The translations under genes and the position numbers were made by a program. From NCBI RefSeq assembly GCF_018403265.1, contig NZ_BOSI01000001.1, forward strand, positions 2,170,001 through 2,234,000: a stretch of DNA of 64,000 bases, in the 5' to 3' direction. Source of the stretch: Paenibacillus sp. J31TS4 (lineage in GTDB: Bacteria; Bacillota; Bacilli; Paenibacillales; NBRC-103111). Below are positions 31,744 through 41,894 of this stretch, one piece after another. Numbering within the stretch: the first letter of the stretch is position 1; each line of letters begins with the position of its first letter. The notes under the pieces are model-generated. The model searched no databases, was not told the DNA's origin, and saw nothing but the letters and a program-made list of their open reading frames with translations.

Positions 31744-33924
31744 CTACTCTCGTCCCGCCAGCTCCAGCTCCTCTAGAAGTCCGGCCGGGATGAACGTCCG
31801 CTCGTCCACCAGCTCCGCCGCCTCCTCAAGCTCTACCGTTTGCCCGTTCAGCCGAACGGCCGTCTGTCCGATCGTGACGACCAGCGTCCTGCCGCCGAGC
31901 GTAACTGTGGCGCTCTGCTCCTCCTGGTTCCACTCAACCCGGGCGCCGAGCGCTTCCGCAGCATCTCTCAGGGGGATGTTGCGTTTGCCTGGCGCGTTCT
32001 CTCCTCCCGCTCCCGCCTCGCCCTTAATCCGGGAGACGGACGGCAGTCCGCTGATGTAGCCGACCGAGCCGGCCTTCTTGTTGTCCCAAATCTGATCGAT
32101 ATAGCCTTCCACCTGCTGCTTCAGTCCGTCGGGCAGAATCATCTCGTCGCCCGGGTGCTGCAGGTTGCTCATGATGTAGCTGAATCCGTTCAGATCGTCG
32201 ACCATCTGCAGGCCGGTCGCCTCGGCTCCTGCCGGCACGGACAGAATGCGGGACAGTTTGCCCGTATCTACCTGGTACGCCCACAGGAAGTTGTTCGCGT
32301 GCATGCCGCTGTCTTCCCCGATGAACAGCGTGCGGAGGCTCTCCGAGTAAGCCAGGTTGTCCGGATTGGCGACCTTGTCCACCGCAGCCGTATTGCCCTT
32401 GTCGTCCGGCTGCGCCAAGTCCTCCCCGACGACCAGCGCCTTCATCGCGCCCGGGACGTATTCGCTGGCGATGGCTTTGCCTTCGACATCCTCCTGACCG
32501 CCGTGCATAGCCAGCTCGTAGGTCGCTCCCGCCTTGAGCTTGTCCAGTCGGATATCGTCCGCGGGATCCTCTCCTTTGGCGTCCTTCTCCATGCCCTTCT
32601 CCAGATAGGAAATCGCCACGTAGGCTTTCTTGTCCTTCTGGTTGACCGCCAGGCCCTCCATCTTGTTGAACTCAGAGGTGGCGCCGAGAATAGCTCCGTA
32701 ACGGCGGGCTTCCAGGAAGGCGGCCGCCTGCTCCATGCCCGGCTTCACCTTGAGCCATTCGGACTTGCCGGACGGATAGGTTTTGATCCGCGTGAAGCCC
32801 GGCGTATCCTTATCCGCCGTTTCGAACAGATCGCTGAAGGTCAGACCTTGGTCGATGTACGTCTTAATCTCGCTGTCCGATGCATGGCCGAGCCGGATCC
32901 ACTGCAGGTCGGCGGCGCCTCCGTTCTTGGCTTCGGTCTGGATCCACTTGGCGGCGTACAACGTCCCCTCGGACAGATCCTCGGCCCGGTCGGCGACATA
33001 GAGGAACATCATCGTATTGCCTCCGTCGTCTCCGAACAGCACCGTCCGGCGGTCGGGCGCCACCACGCCGAGCTCATGCGAGAAGCGGCCCATGCTGTAA
33101 TGCTTCACGACCGAGGTCGTATTGTCCGCGTGAACCGTGACCTCGGGAATGTAGCCGTACGCATACGGATTGCCTGTCTTCTTGTCGTCCTGATCGTAGG
33201 CTTTGGCAAACGCGCCGACATATGTCTGGCTCGGGTCCTTCTCGAACGCTCGGGCGTCCGGGTCGTACTCTTCGCTGCCGAGATGCGTATTCCACGGGGT
33301 CAGCGAGCCGTTGCACGGGATCCATAGGCCGTCGACCTCCGAGAAGTCGATCTTGTTCACGTCCGTCACGCTCAGCTCTCCGGTCTTCTTGTTCTGGTCG
33401 ATCGTGCTCAAGCTCATGGAGGCCGGGACGAGGCCGTAGGCCGATTTGCCTGCGTTGTCGCTCGTAATATATTCGTAATGCGTCACGAGCGACAAAGGAT
33501 TGCCGCCATGACCGGTCGGTGCCGCTCCTTTTATGCTCATCAGGCTGTTCGCGTCCGGGCCGTCCGACACGAACGGGACCGGATGGTCCGGCACGCTGTA
33601 GTCCATGATCGGCTGCCCGCTGCGGTCGACGGCAAGTCCGGCCGGGGTTCCGTTGATGACGTCCGTCGACTTGAACAGCGTCTTGTAAGTGAGCGGGAAG
33701 GTCTGCACGGCGCCGTTTCGGTACGTCACCTTCAGTGAGGCCTCTGTATAGGCTCGCGCCATATCCTCCGGGGTAGCGGGTGCAGGCATGCCGATGAACT
33801 CCGCGGAAGCGATCGCCCGGTTATCCTCCTTGGCCAGCGCCTTCGCTGGCAGTACGCCGGAGGCCGCCAGAACAGCCGTCCCCAGCAGCGGGGCAAGCCA
33901 CTTCAATCGTTTGCTCGTCTTCAT
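31744..33924 (-). CDS. PhoX-like alkaline phosphatase with C-terminal copper-amine-oxidase-N domain
   Basis: A 726-aa secreted protein. Residues 1 to about 31 are a signal peptide (MKTSKRLKWLAPLLG, cleavage near KALA). The main part (to about residue 630) is a DUF839/PhoX domain with 'VDGLWIPCNGSLTPWNTHLGSEEY', 'GRFSHELGVV', 'DDGGNTMMFLYVAD', 'NKMEGLAVNQKDKKAYVAI' and 'ANPDNLAYSESLRTLFIGEDSG', the residues that bind Ca2+/Fe3+ in PhoX. The last ~75 residues ('IPLRDAAEALGARVEWNQEE' to 'FIPAGLLEEL') are a copper amine oxidase N-terminal-like (stalk) domain common in Paenibacillus exoproteins. It probably releases phosphate from organic phosphates outside the cell. The start at 33924 has AAAGGA upstream. 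Confidence 0.85.
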   Translation of the reverse strand: MKTSKRLKWLAPLLGTAVLAASGVLPAKALAKEDNRAIASAEFIGMPAPATPEDMARAYTEASLKVTYRNGAVQTFPLTYKTLFKSTDVINGTPAGLAVDRSGQPIMDYSVPDHPVPFVSDGPDANSLMSIKGAAPTGHGGNPLSLVTHYEYITSDNAGKSAYGLVPASMSLSTIDQNKKTGELSVTDVNKIDFSEVDGLWIPCNGSLTPWNTHLGSEEYDPDARAFEKDPSQTYVGAFAKAYDQDDKKTGNPYAYGYIPEVTVHADNTTSVVKHYSMGRFSHELGVVAPDRRTVLFGDDGGNTMMFLYVADRAEDLSEGTLYAAKWIQTEAKNGGAADLQWIRLGHASDSEIKTYIDQGLTFSDLFETADKDTPGFTRIKTYPSGKSEWLKVKPGMEQAAAFLEARRYGAILGATSEFNKMEGLAVNQKDKKAYVAISYLEKGMEKDAKGEDPADDIRLDKLKAGATYELAMHGGQEDVEGKAIASEYVPGAMKALVVGEDLAQPDDKGNTAAVDKVANPDNLAYSESLRTLFIGEDSGMHANNFLWAYQVDTGKLSRILSVPAGAEATGLQMVDDLNGFSYIMSNLQHPGDEMILPDGLKQQVEGYIDQIWDNKKAGSVGYISGLPSVSRIKGEAGAGGENAPGKRNIPLRDAAEALGARVEWNQEEQSATVTLGGRTLVVTIGQTAVRLNGQTVELEEAAELVDERTFIPAGLLEELELAGRE

Positions 33925-34041
33925 TTCTTCGCATCCTTTCTCCGTTTGCTCTGTTCCTTCTTCAGGATAGCGGGCAACTGTTAACAGACGATGCACATTT
34001 TGTTGATTTTTTGCAAAGGGGTTTCCCGCGCGGACAAAGAA

Positions 34042-34070
34042 AAAGACCGGAAGAACAGCTTCCGGTCTTT
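34042..34070. terminator. Terminator of the fad operon
   Basis: AAAGACCGGAAG and CTTCCGGTCTTT form a perfect 12-bp stem with an AACAG loop. On the minus strand it ends in CTTTTTCTTT, after the thioesterase gene. The 200 bp between here and 34274 show no gene. Confidence 0.85.
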
Positions 34071-34273
34071 CTGGCTTCCTATGACGAAAAAGAGGATGTG
34101 CGTCGGGGCAAAAGTCGGGTGTGCTGCGGATTCCCATGCGCCGTGGGACGGCGGCAGAAGGAATCCGCCAGCTCCAATCGGATTTCGGACGAGCGTTCTG
34201 TTCCGTCCTGCGGGAACCGTGCGTCTATCAAGCGCTTCGGCTCGGGCGCCGGTCGATCCGGCCCTCGCAGCCG

Positions 34274-34699
34274 CTAGCTCCGCTTGCGGTCGATGACCCG
34301 AAACGAAGCGGTTGCCAGCGACAGGAGCGTGGAGCGCTCGTCCGTGAGCCTCCCCTGGGCGGTGATCATTTTGCCGGACCGGTGGAGCAGCTCGGCCGTT
34401 GCAAGCACCTTGCCTTTGCCGACCGGTGCCGTGAAGTGCATGTTCAGATTGGAGGTGACGACGTCGGCATCCGGCCGGGCCTCCATGGCGAGCAGCCCCA
34501 TGGCAGAGTCCAGCAGGCTCGTATGCACGCCTCCGTGAAGAATGCCGATCAGGTTAAGATGATGCTCCTGGATGTCCAGTGCGACGACCGCCCGGTGTTC
34601 GTCCAGGCTGACGAGCTCGCATCCGAGATAGCCCCAGAAGGTAGGCCGCGCCTGTTCCTCCATGCGCCGGAGCGCTTCCTGTCGGTTGTCTGGTTCCAT
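34274..34699 (-). CDS. Hotdog-fold thioesterase (PaaI family)
   Basis: A 141-aa hotdog-fold enzyme. The motif 'HLNLIGILHGGVHTSLLDSAMG' carries the HGG turn and the catalytic Asp of PaaI/YdiI thioesterases. 'VVTSNLNMHFTAPVGKGKVLATAE' follows as the second signature. It hydrolyses acyl-CoA to free acid and CoA. It is the last gene of the beta-oxidation operon, 30 nt after fadD, so it probably frees CoA from stalled or toxic acyl-CoA intermediates. Start ATG 34699 with AAAGGAG upstream. Confidence 0.85.
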   Translation of the reverse strand: MEPDNRQEALRRMEEQARPTFWGYLGCELVSLDEHRAVVALDIQEHHLNLIGILHGGVHTSLLDSAMGLLAMEARPDADVVTSNLNMHFTAPVGKGKVLATAELLHRSGKMITAQGRLTDERSTLLSLATASFRVIDRKRS

Positions 34700-34729
34700 A
34701 TGCGCGTTCTCCTTTCGTCGGCCGCCGGC

Positions 34730-36430
34730 TTATTTGGTTACCTTCTCCGGCTCGGAGTCTCCGATATCGGACTCTTCCTCCAGCAGCTTGCGGCGGAGCA
34801 CCTTGCCGGCAAGCGTCTTGGGCAGCGTCTCCCGGAACTGGTAGAGGTGCGGCACCTTGTAGGCGGCGAGCCGCTCCCGGCACCACACCTCCAGCTCCTT
34901 GGCGTCGAGCTGGTGCCCTTCCTTCCGCACAACGTAGACCTTCACCGTCTCGCCCCGGTATTTGTCCGGCACGCCGACGACGACGGCCTCCTCAATCGCG
35001 GGGTGGCTGAAGAGCACTTCTTCGATCTCCCGCGGGTAAATATTGAACCCTCCCGCAATAATGATGTCCTTCATCCGGTCCATGATGTAGAAGAAGCCGT
35101 CCTCGTCCATGCGCGCCATGTCGCCGGTGCGCAGCCAGCCGCCGCGCAGCACCCGGGCGGTCTCCTCGGGCGCATTCCAGTAGCCCTGCATCACCTGGGG
35201 GCCGAAGACCGCCAGCTCCCCCATCTCGCCGGGAGGCAGGTCCTCGCCCGTCTCCGGATGGACGATCTTGGCGGCCGTGTCGGGAAACGGAATGCCGATG
35301 GAGCCGCTCCTGCGCGTCTCCCAGATGTTGTTGGCATGAGTGACCGGAGACGCCTCGGTCAGCCCGTAGCCCTCAATCAGGCGGCCGCCCGTTATCTCCT
35401 CGAACCGTACCTGCACCTCATGGGGGAGCGGAGCCGCCCCGCTGATGCACATATTGATCGAGGACAGGTCGTACTTGCCGATCTCCGGGTGGTTCGTCAG
35501 CGCGATGTACATCGTCGGCGCACCCGGGAAGATCGTCGGCTTCAGCCGCTGGATGATCGACAGAATCTGGCCGGCCTCGAACTTGGGCACGAGAATCAGG
35601 CAGCCCCCGAGCAGAATCGCCTGGTTCATCAGCACCGTCAGGCCGAAGACGTGGAAGAACGGGAGCGCGGCGAGATACCGCTCCTTGCCCGGCACGCTCT
35701 TGTAAGCCCACAGGCGAGTCTGCACCGTGTTGGCGATTACGTTCGAGTGGGTCAGCATAACCCCTTTGGATAGACCGGTCGTGCCGCCGGTATACTGCAG
35801 CATCGCGAGGTCCCGGTCGGCGTCGACGTCGGTGCGGCACGGGGTCCCGGAGGCGGCGTGCATCAGCTTGAGGAAGGCGTGCACGCCTTCCTCATAGGCG
35901 ACCTCGGGCAGCGGCGTGCCGTCCTTCTTCGCCTTGAGCGGATACAGCAGGTTTTTGGGAAAAGGCAGGTAGTCCTTGACGGACGTCACGACGATATGCC
36001 GCACCGCCGTCCGGGAGACAACCTCCCGCACCCGCTTGACCAGCAGGTCGAGCGTCAGAATGACGGCGGCGCCCGAGTCCGCCAGCTGGTGCTCCAGCTC
36101 GCGCGGCATGTAGAGCGGATTAGTCATGACGACAATCCCGCCGGCGAGCAGCGTCCCGTAGTAAGCGATGACGAGCTGGGGACAGTTGGGCAGCATGATC
36201 GCCACCCGGTCCCCCTGCTGGACGCCCAGCCCCCGGACGGCGTGTGCGAAGCGGTAGGCGCCCTCCAGAAGCTCGGCGTATTTCATCTCCTTGCCCATGA
36301 AGTGCAAGGCGGTATGGGTCGGATAATTGGCCGCCGCTTGAATGAGAAAATCGGCGAGATTCGTCTTCGGATAGGGGTACGTCGGCGGTACTTCCTTCGG
36401 ATAATGAAGCAACCATGGCTTTGGTGTCAT
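34730..36430 (-). CDS. fadD: Long-chain fatty-acid-CoA ligase
   Basis: A 566-aa adenylate-forming enzyme of the LcfA/FadD type, which activates fatty acids with ATP and CoA. The ATP-binding motif is 'LQYTGGTTGLSKGVMLTH', with 'GYGLTEASPVTH' (A5), 'GWLRTGDMARMDEDGFFYI' (A7), 'DIIIAGGFNIYPREIEE' (A8) and the catalytic Lys in 'PKTLAGKVLRR' (A10). Length matches B. subtilis LcfA (about 560). The start at 36430 has GAGGTGAAGGGG upstream. It lies 32 nt after fadE and starts the cycle whose enzymes are encoded upstream in the same operon. Confidence 0.95.
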   Translation of the reverse strand: MTPKPWLLHYPKEVPPTYPYPKTNLADFLIQAAANYPTHTALHFMGKEMKYAELLEGAYRFAHAVRGLGVQQGDRVAIMLPNCPQLVIAYYGTLLAGGIVVMTNPLYMPRELEHQLADSGAAVILTLDLLVKRVREVVSRTAVRHIVVTSVKDYLPFPKNLLYPLKAKKDGTPLPEVAYEEGVHAFLKLMHAASGTPCRTDVDADRDLAMLQYTGGTTGLSKGVMLTHSNVIANTVQTRLWAYKSVPGKERYLAALPFFHVFGLTVLMNQAILLGGCLILVPKFEAGQILSIIQRLKPTIFPGAPTMYIALTNHPEIGKYDLSSINMCISGAAPLPHEVQVRFEEITGGRLIEGYGLTEASPVTHANNIWETRRSGSIGIPFPDTAAKIVHPETGEDLPPGEMGELAVFGPQVMQGYWNAPEETARVLRGGWLRTGDMARMDEDGFFYIMDRMKDIIIAGGFNIYPREIEEVLFSHPAIEEAVVVGVPDKYRGETVKVYVVRKEGHQLDAKELEVWCRERLAAYKVPHLYQFRETLPKTLAGKVLRRKLLEEESDIGDSEPEKVTK

Positions 36431-36462
36431 GCCCCTTCACCTCAATTTGAATGGAACTAGGG

Positions 36463-38247
36463 TTAACACACGTACGTTTCCGACTGAATGACGCGGGCGG
36501 CGATCTGTCGTCTAAGCTCAACGGTATTGACCGGTGTCCGGCGGGTCAGCTTCTTCAGTACGGACAGCTGCGTCCGGAGCATGTCGCCGGTATCGACGGC
36601 CGCCAGCGTCTCCCGGGCGAGCGATTCGATCTTCTCGAACGCCTCCTGGGCGAACACGCGCGTCATCGCGACCGCCAGCCCCGCCTTCTCCTCTCCCAGC
36701 TTGTCGATCCGCTTCTTGGTGCGCAGCAGCGCGCTTTCCAGAGCGTAGATCTGGATCATCATATCGGCCAGATGGCTGAGCACCTCCTGCTCCTGCTCGA
36801 GCTTCAACTGGAACTTCTGGACGGCGGCTCCGCCGGCCATGAGGAAAATCTTTTTGGCCATCGCGAGCAGATGGGTCTCCTCCTCGAGCGTCCCCTCGAA
36901 CGTCTGGCCGGGCACGAGCTGCAGCAGCTCGGCCTGCAGCGCCTGGGCCTTCTGCATAAGCGGAAGCTCGCCCTTCATGGCCCGCTTGATGAGCGTGCCC
37001 GGAATGAGCAGCCGGTTGATTTCGTTGGTGCCCTCGAAGATCCGGTTGATCCGCGAATCCCGGTAGATCCGCTCGATTTTATACTCCTGGATGAAGCCAT
37101 AGCCGCCGTGGATCTGCACGCCCTCGTCCGCCACGAAGTCGAGCGTCTCGGAGCCGAACACCTTGTTGATCGAGCATTCCAGCGCGTATTCGGCGATCGC
37201 CTTGGCGGACTGCTTGCCGGCCTCGGGGCTGTCATGGTCGATGCCGCCGAGACCGGTGTCCATCAGCCCGGCCGTCCGGTAGACCATGCTCTCGAGCACA
37301 TAGGTGCGCACATTCATCTCGGCCAGCTTGGCGCCGATCAGCGGGAACGAGGCGATCGGCTTGCCGAACTGGGTCCGCTCGTTTGCGTAGCGGCTGCTCA
37401 GCTGGATCGCTTCCTTGGCGCCGCCGAGACAGCCGACGGCGAGCTTGAAACGGCCGATGTTCAGAATGTTGAAGGCGATAAGGTGGCCTTTGCCGACTTC
37501 CCACAGCAGGTTCTCGACCGGCACCTTGACGTCCTCGAGAATAAGCGGCCGCGTGGACGAGCCCTTGATGCCCATCTTCTTTTCCTCCGGTCCGACGCTG
37601 ACCCCTTCCATTGTCCGTTCGACGATGAATGTGCTGAACTCCTTCCCGTCAACCTTGGCATAGACGATGAACACATCGGCGAAGCCCGCGTTCGTGATGA
37701 ACTGCTTCGTCCCGTTCAGCACGTAGTGCTTGCCGTCCTCGCTCAGCCGGGCGGTCGCCTTGGCGCCGAGCGCATCGGAGCCGGACGAAGGCTCCGTCAG
37801 GCAGTAGGCCGCGATCTTGGCCCCTGTCGCGAGGCTCGGCAGGTACTTCTTCTTTTGCTCCGCCGAGCCGAAGTAGACGATCGGCAGCGTGCCGATGCCG
37901 ACATGGGCGCCGATGGACAGCGCGAACGACGACGCCTTGGCGAGCCGCTCGCTGATCAGCGTGGAGCTGACCTTGTCGAGGCCGAGCCCGTCGTACGCCT
38001 CCGGCACGTCGGCGCCGAGGAGGCCGAGCTCTCCGGCCTGCTTCATCAGCTTCACGGTCAGCTCGTAGTCGAGCTTCTCGAGCTCCTCGTCGACCGGGAG
38101 GACGTCGCCTTCCACGAAGTCCGCGGTCGTCTCGGCGATCATCCGCTGCTCCTCGGTCAGCTCGTCGGGCGTCACGATCGTCCGGTAATCGGGGTCCGCG
38201 ATGACAAAGCTGCCGCCGAGCACTTTCTCCGTCATTTGTTCCGCCAT
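36463..38247 (-). CDS. fadE: Acyl-CoA dehydrogenase FadE
   Basis: A 594-aa flavoprotein that oxidises acyl-CoA to enoyl-CoA and passes electrons to ETF. The conserved dehydrogenase motifs are 'AYCLTEPSSGSDALGAKATA' and 'FITNAGFADVFIVYAKVDG'. The later 'GGYGFIQEYKIERIYRDSRINRIFEGTNEINR' region contains the catalytic Glu. A C-terminal extension of about 180 residues is typical of the long FadE of Bacillales (594 aa in B. subtilis). The ATG at 38247 has AAAGGAG 8 nt upstream, while the ATG at 38253 is too close to it. It follows fadA by 29 nt. Confidence 0.95.
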   Translation of the reverse strand: MAEQMTEKVLGGSFVIADPDYRTIVTPDELTEEQRMIAETTADFVEGDVLPVDEELEKLDYELTVKLMKQAGELGLLGADVPEAYDGLGLDKVSSTLISERLAKASSFALSIGAHVGIGTLPIVYFGSAEQKKKYLPSLATGAKIAAYCLTEPSSGSDALGAKATARLSEDGKHYVLNGTKQFITNAGFADVFIVYAKVDGKEFSTFIVERTMEGVSVGPEEKKMGIKGSSTRPLILEDVKVPVENLLWEVGKGHLIAFNILNIGRFKLAVGCLGGAKEAIQLSSRYANERTQFGKPIASFPLIGAKLAEMNVRTYVLESMVYRTAGLMDTGLGGIDHDSPEAGKQSAKAIAEYALECSINKVFGSETLDFVADEGVQIHGGYGFIQEYKIERIYRDSRINRIFEGTNEINRLLIPGTLIKRAMKGELPLMQKAQALQAELLQLVPGQTFEGTLEEETHLLAMAKKIFLMAGGAAVQKFQLKLEQEQEVLSHLADMMIQIYALESALLRTKKRIDKLGEEKAGLAVAMTRVFAQEAFEKIESLARETLAAVDTGDMLRTQLSVLKKLTRRTPVNTVELRRQIAARVIQSETYVC

Positions 38248-38276
38248 TCTCATCTCTCCTTTAATGGGATTTAAGA

Positions 38277-39461
38277 TTAGCCGGGATAAACTTCGAACAC
38301 GCTGGCCGCCCCCATGCCGCCCCCGATGCACATGGAGACGACGCCGTAGCCGCCGCCGCGGCGGCGCAGCTCGTGAATAAGGCTGGCCGACAGCTTCGCG
38401 CCCGTGCACCCGAGCGGGTGGCCGAGGGCAATGGCGCCGCCGTTCACGTTCACCTTGTCCTCGTCCAGCTGCAGCGCCCGGATGATGTGCAGGCATTGAG
38501 ACGCGAACGCCTCGTTGATCTCGAACAGGCCGATGTCGGCCAGCTGCAGGCCCGCCCGCTCAACCGCCTTCGGGATCGCCTCCACCGGCCCGACGCCCAT
38601 GATGTCCGGGTCGACGCCGGCCAGTGCGAACGAGCGGAACGCCGCCAGCGGCTTGAGGCCGAGCGCCTCGGCCCGCTCCCGGCTCATGACGAGCGCGGCG
38701 GCCGCCCCGTCGCTCATCTGCGACGCGTTGCCCGCCGTCACGGTGCCGCCCGCCTGGAAGGCCGGCTTCAGCTTGGCGAGCGCCTCCACCGTCGTGTCCG
38801 GCCGGATGCCCTCGTCGGTGTCGACGACGAGCTTCTTCTCCCACGGCCGGCCGTCGTCGCCGAAGCCCCGCAGGGAGGTCGCCACCGGGACGATCTCCTC
38901 GCGGAAGACTCCTCCGGCGATCGCCTGCGCGGCCTTGCGGTGGCTTCCCGCGGCGAACCGGTCCTGATCCTCGCGGGAGACGCCGAACCGCTTCGCGACG
39001 TTCTCGGCCGTATGGCCCATCGCGATGTAGATGTCCGGCCGTTCATCGACGATGGCCGGATGAGGCGACGGCTTGAAGCCGGTCATCGGAACATGGCTCA
39101 TGCTCTCGACTCCTCCGGCGACGATCATGTCGGCGCCGCCCGTCATGATCCGCTCCGCGGCAAAGGCGATCGCCTGAAGGCCCGAGGAGCAGAACCGGTT
39201 GATCGTGAGCGCCGGCACCGTCGACGGATAGCCTGCGTAAAGCGACATGATCCGGGCGAAGTTCAGCCCCTGCTCTCCCTCCGGCATGGCGCAGCCGATG
39301 ATGATGTCCTCGACGTCTTCCTTCTTCACGCCCGGCGCGCGGTCCAGGACCGTTTCGAGCACCGCTTTGCCCAGATCCTCCGCCCGGGTATGGACGAAGC
39401 TGCCCTTCTTCGCCCGGCCGACCGGTGTCCGGACGGCGGAGACGATCACTGCTTCTCTCAT
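38277..39461 (-). CDS. fadA: Acetyl-CoA acyltransferase (3-ketoacyl-CoA thiolase)
   Basis: A 394-aa thiolase, the last enzyme of the beta-oxidation cycle, which cleaves 3-ketoacyl-CoA with CoA. The acyl-accepting Cys is in '[18 protein letters not shown]'. The active-site Asn/Glu are in '[12 protein letters not shown]', the His in '[12 protein letters not shown]' and the second Cys in '[12 protein letters not shown]'. Length is typical of the family (391 in B. subtilis FadA). It lies 25 nt after fadN and 29 nt before fadE. The start at 39461 has AAAGGGG 7 nt upstream. Confidence 0.96.
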   Translation of the reverse strand: MREAVIVSAVRTPVGRAKKGSFVHTRAEDLGKAVLETVLDRAPGVKKEDVEDIIIGCAMPEGEQGLNFARIMSLYAGYPSTVPALTINRFCSSGLQAIAFAAERIMTGGADMIVAGGVESMSHVPMTGFKPSPHPAIVDERPDIYIAMGHTAENVAKRFGVSREDQDRFAAGSHRKAAQAIAGGVFREEIVPVATSLRGFGDDGRPWEKKLVVDTDEGIRPDTTVEALAKLKPAFQAGGTVTAGNASQMSDGAAAALVMSRERAEALGLKPLAAFRSFALAGVDPDIMGVGPVEAIPKAVERAGLQLADIGLFEINEAFASQCLHIIRALQLDEDKVNVNGGAIALGHPLGCTGAKLSASLIHELRRRGGGYGVVSMCIGGGMGAASVFEVYPG

Positions 39462-39486
39462 GCTCCTTCCCCTCTTTCGGATGGAA

Positions 39487-41883
39487 TTAGTTGCGAAGCG
39501 GCTTGCCCTTGGTCAGCATGTGCTGCATCCGCTGCTGGGTCTTCGGCTCACCGCACAGGCTCAGGAACGCTTCCCGCTCCAGATCCAGCATGTACTGCTC
39601 CGTCACGAGCGTGCCGGCCGGGACGTCTCCGCCGGCCAGTACATGGGCCAGCTTCCCGGCGATCAGGAGGTCGTGGTCGCTGATGTAGCCGCTCTGATGC
39701 ATGCCGAGCGCGCCGAGCTTCAGCACCGCCTTGCCGTCTCGGCCGGCCACCCGGATGCGGCCCGGCCGCGGCGGTGCGATGCCTTCGCGGGCAAGCCGCA
39801 GCGCCGTCTGCTTCGCTTCGTAGATCCGGTAGTCGGAGTTCGCGATGACCCGGTCGGCGCTTCTCATGTAGCCAAGAGCTTTGGCGTCTTCCCCGCTCGT
39901 CGATACCTTGGCCGTCCCGATGCCCAGAAAGAGCTTATTCAGATGCGGCTGCAGGTCGATCTCCGGGTCGGGATTCGCTTCGCTGAGGCGAAGCGTCATC
40001 TCCTTGCACCCTCCCCCCGCCGGGATAAGCCCGACGCCGACCTCGACGAGTCCCATATACGTCTCCGCATCCGCGCAGATGGCGTCCGCCGGCAGGCACA
40101 CCTCCACGCCTCCTCCGAGCGCCATCCGGTGGGGAGCGGCAACGACCGGCTTTTCAAGCCCCTTCAGCTTCATCATCGTGTTCTGGAACAGCCGGATGAT
40201 GCTGTCGACTTCGTCCCATTCCTCGTCCTGGGCTTCCATGAGGAGCAGCATCAGATTCGCGCCGACACAAAAGTGGCGGCCCTGGTTCGCGATCACCAAG
40301 CCTTCGTAACGGGCCCGCACCTCGTCCACGCTCTGCTGGATCATCGTCAGAATGTCGGCGCCGATCGCATTGTTCGGGGAGTGGAATTCCAGACAGGCGA
40401 TGCCGTCTCCGAGATCGATCAGGCTGGCGCCGCTGTTCGAGCGGATGACCTTGTTCGCCTCCTTCAGCGCGCGCAGCGAGAGGATCTCCGCCGGCTCCTC
40501 CAGCTCCTTGTAAGCGCCGCTGTGCACATAGACGGTCCGGCCGGCTTCCTTGCGGTAGAAAGAAGCGTTGCCTGCGGCGATCCATTCCTTCACCCAGGCC
40601 GGTACCTCGGTGCCCTCCGCTTCCATCCGCTGCACGGACGGGACGAGCCCGATCGCGTCCCACAGCTCGAACGGGCCGAGCTCCCAGTTGAAGCCCCACT
40701 TCATCGCCTTGTCGATATCCGGGATCGTGTCCGCGATCTCGCCGACCTTGGCCGCCGTATAAACAAGCGTCTTCTTCACGATCTCCCAGGCGAGCTCCGC
40801 ATACCGGTCCTTGCCGCTCAGCAGCGCCCGGGTCTTCTCCTTGGCGCCTTTGGCCGCCTTGGCCGCCTCGAGCGAAGCGGAGGACGGCTTGCGGCTCTTG
40901 GCGTAATCCATCGCCGCCAGATCGAGCGTCAGAATCTCGCTTCCCTGCTCGCCCTTGATCTTCTTGTAGAAGCCCTGGCCCGCCTTCTCGCCGATCCATC
41001 CGCGGGCAACCAGCTCCCGGAGCGCCTGCGGCGGCTCAAAGACGGCTTTCTCGGCCGGATCGTCCACATGGGCGGCAACATTGTTCGCCACGTGAAGGAA
41101 CGTATCGAGGCCTACCAGGTCAAGCGTTCGGAACGTGGCGCTCTTCGGGCGTCCCATCGCAGGTCCGGTCACCGCGTCGACCTCGTCGACGGTGAACCCC
41201 TTCTCCGCCATCGTCTGCAGCGTGACAAGCAGCCCGTACGTGCCGATCCGGTTGGCGATGAAGTTCGGCGTGTCCTTGGCGACGACGACGCCCTTGCCAA
41301 GCGTCCGCTCGCTGAACGCCGCCATCCGCCGCACGATCTCCGGGTCGGTCGTCTCGCCCGGGATAATCTCCATCAGCTTCATATACCGCGGCGGGTTGAA
41401 GAAGTGCGTGCCGAGAAAATGCTTCCGGAACGCCTCCCCGCAGTCCCGGACCATCTCGTTAATCGAGATGCCGGACGTGTTGGAGCTGACGATCGTGCCG
41501 GGCCTCCATTGGCTCTCGATCCGGCGGAGCAGCCCCTGCTTCACCTCCAGGTTCTCGACGACGACCTCAATCACCCAATCGACGTCCCGGATCCGCACCA
41601 GATGGTCCTCCAGATTGCCCGGCGTGATCCGGGCCGCGAACGACGGATCGTAGAGAGGCGACGGGTTGATCTTGGGTAGCCGCGCGATGGCCGCCGCTGC
41701 CAGACGATTGCGCACGGCGGGATGCTCCAGTGTCAAGCCCTTGGCCTCCTCCTCCGGCGTCAGCTTATCGGGCACAATGTCCAGCAGCAGGCTGGGAATC
41801 CCGACATTCGCGAGATGAGCGGCGATGCTGGCGCCCATCACGCCGGAGCCGATCACGGCTGCTTGTTTGATAAATGCTGCCAT
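39487..41883 (-). CDS. fadN: 3-hydroxyacyl-CoA dehydrogenase/enoyl-CoA hydratase FadN
   Basis: A 798-aa bifunctional enzyme. The N-terminal half is the NAD-dependent 3-hydroxyacyl-CoA dehydrogenase: '[18 protein letters not shown]' is the Rossmann GxGxxG, and '[17 protein letters not shown]' with '[12 protein letters not shown]' are signature segments. The C-terminal part is an enoyl-CoA hydratase/isomerase module: '[15 protein letters not shown]', '[20 protein letters not shown]' and '[15 protein letters not shown]'. This order (dehydrogenase first) is that of B. subtilis FadN (789 aa), opposite to E. coli FadB. Start ATG 41883 with GGAGGG upstream, 11 nt after fadF. Confidence 0.95.
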   Translation of the reverse strand: MAAFIKQAAVIGSGVMGASIAAHLANVGIPSLLLDIVPDKLTPEEEAKGLTLEHPAVRNRLAAAAIARLPKINPSPLYDPSFAARITPGNLEDHLVRIRDVDWVIEVVVENLEVKQGLLRRIESQWRPGTIVSSNTSGISINEMVRDCGEAFRKHFLGTHFFNPPRYMKLMEIIPGETTDPEIVRRMAAFSERTLGKGVVVAKDTPNFIANRIGTYGLLVTLQTMAEKGFTVDEVDAVTGPAMGRPKSATFRTLDLVGLDTFLHVANNVAAHVDDPAEKAVFEPPQALRELVARGWIGEKAGQGFYKKIKGEQGSEILTLDLAAMDYAKSRKPSSASLEAAKAAKGAKEKTRALLSGKDRYAELAWEIVKKTLVYTAAKVGEIADTIPDIDKAMKWGFNWELGPFELWDAIGLVPSVQRMEAEGTEVPAWVKEWIAAGNASFYRKEAGRTVYVHSGAYKELEEPAEILSLRALKEANKVIRSNSGASLIDLGDGIACLEFHSPNNAIGADILTMIQQSVDEVRARYEGLVIANQGRHFCVGANLMLLLMEAQDEEWDEVDSIIRLFQNTMMKLKGLEKPVVAAPHRMALGGGVEVCLPADAICADAETYMGLVEVGVGLIPAGGGCKEMTLRLSEANPDPEIDLQPHLNKLFLGIGTAKVSTSGEDAKALGYMRSADRVIANSDYRIYEAKQTALRLAREGIAPPRPGRIRVAGRDGKAVLKLGALGMHQSGYISDHDLLIAGKLAHVLAGGDVPAGTLVTEQYMLDLEREAFLSLCGEPKTQQRMQHMLTKGKPLRN

Positions 41884-41894
41884 GCCTATCCCTC

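Noticed and set aside
33925-34041. A Pho box upstream of the PhoX-like gene
   Set aside because: Single TTAACA and TCAACA hexamers occur, but not the spaced repeats needed for PhoP.
36451-41679. Long plus-strand frames opposite fadE and fadN (607 and 810 codons)
   Set aside because: The minus strand encodes complete, well-conserved fad enzymes; the opposite frames show no family motif and start without Shine-Dalgarno.
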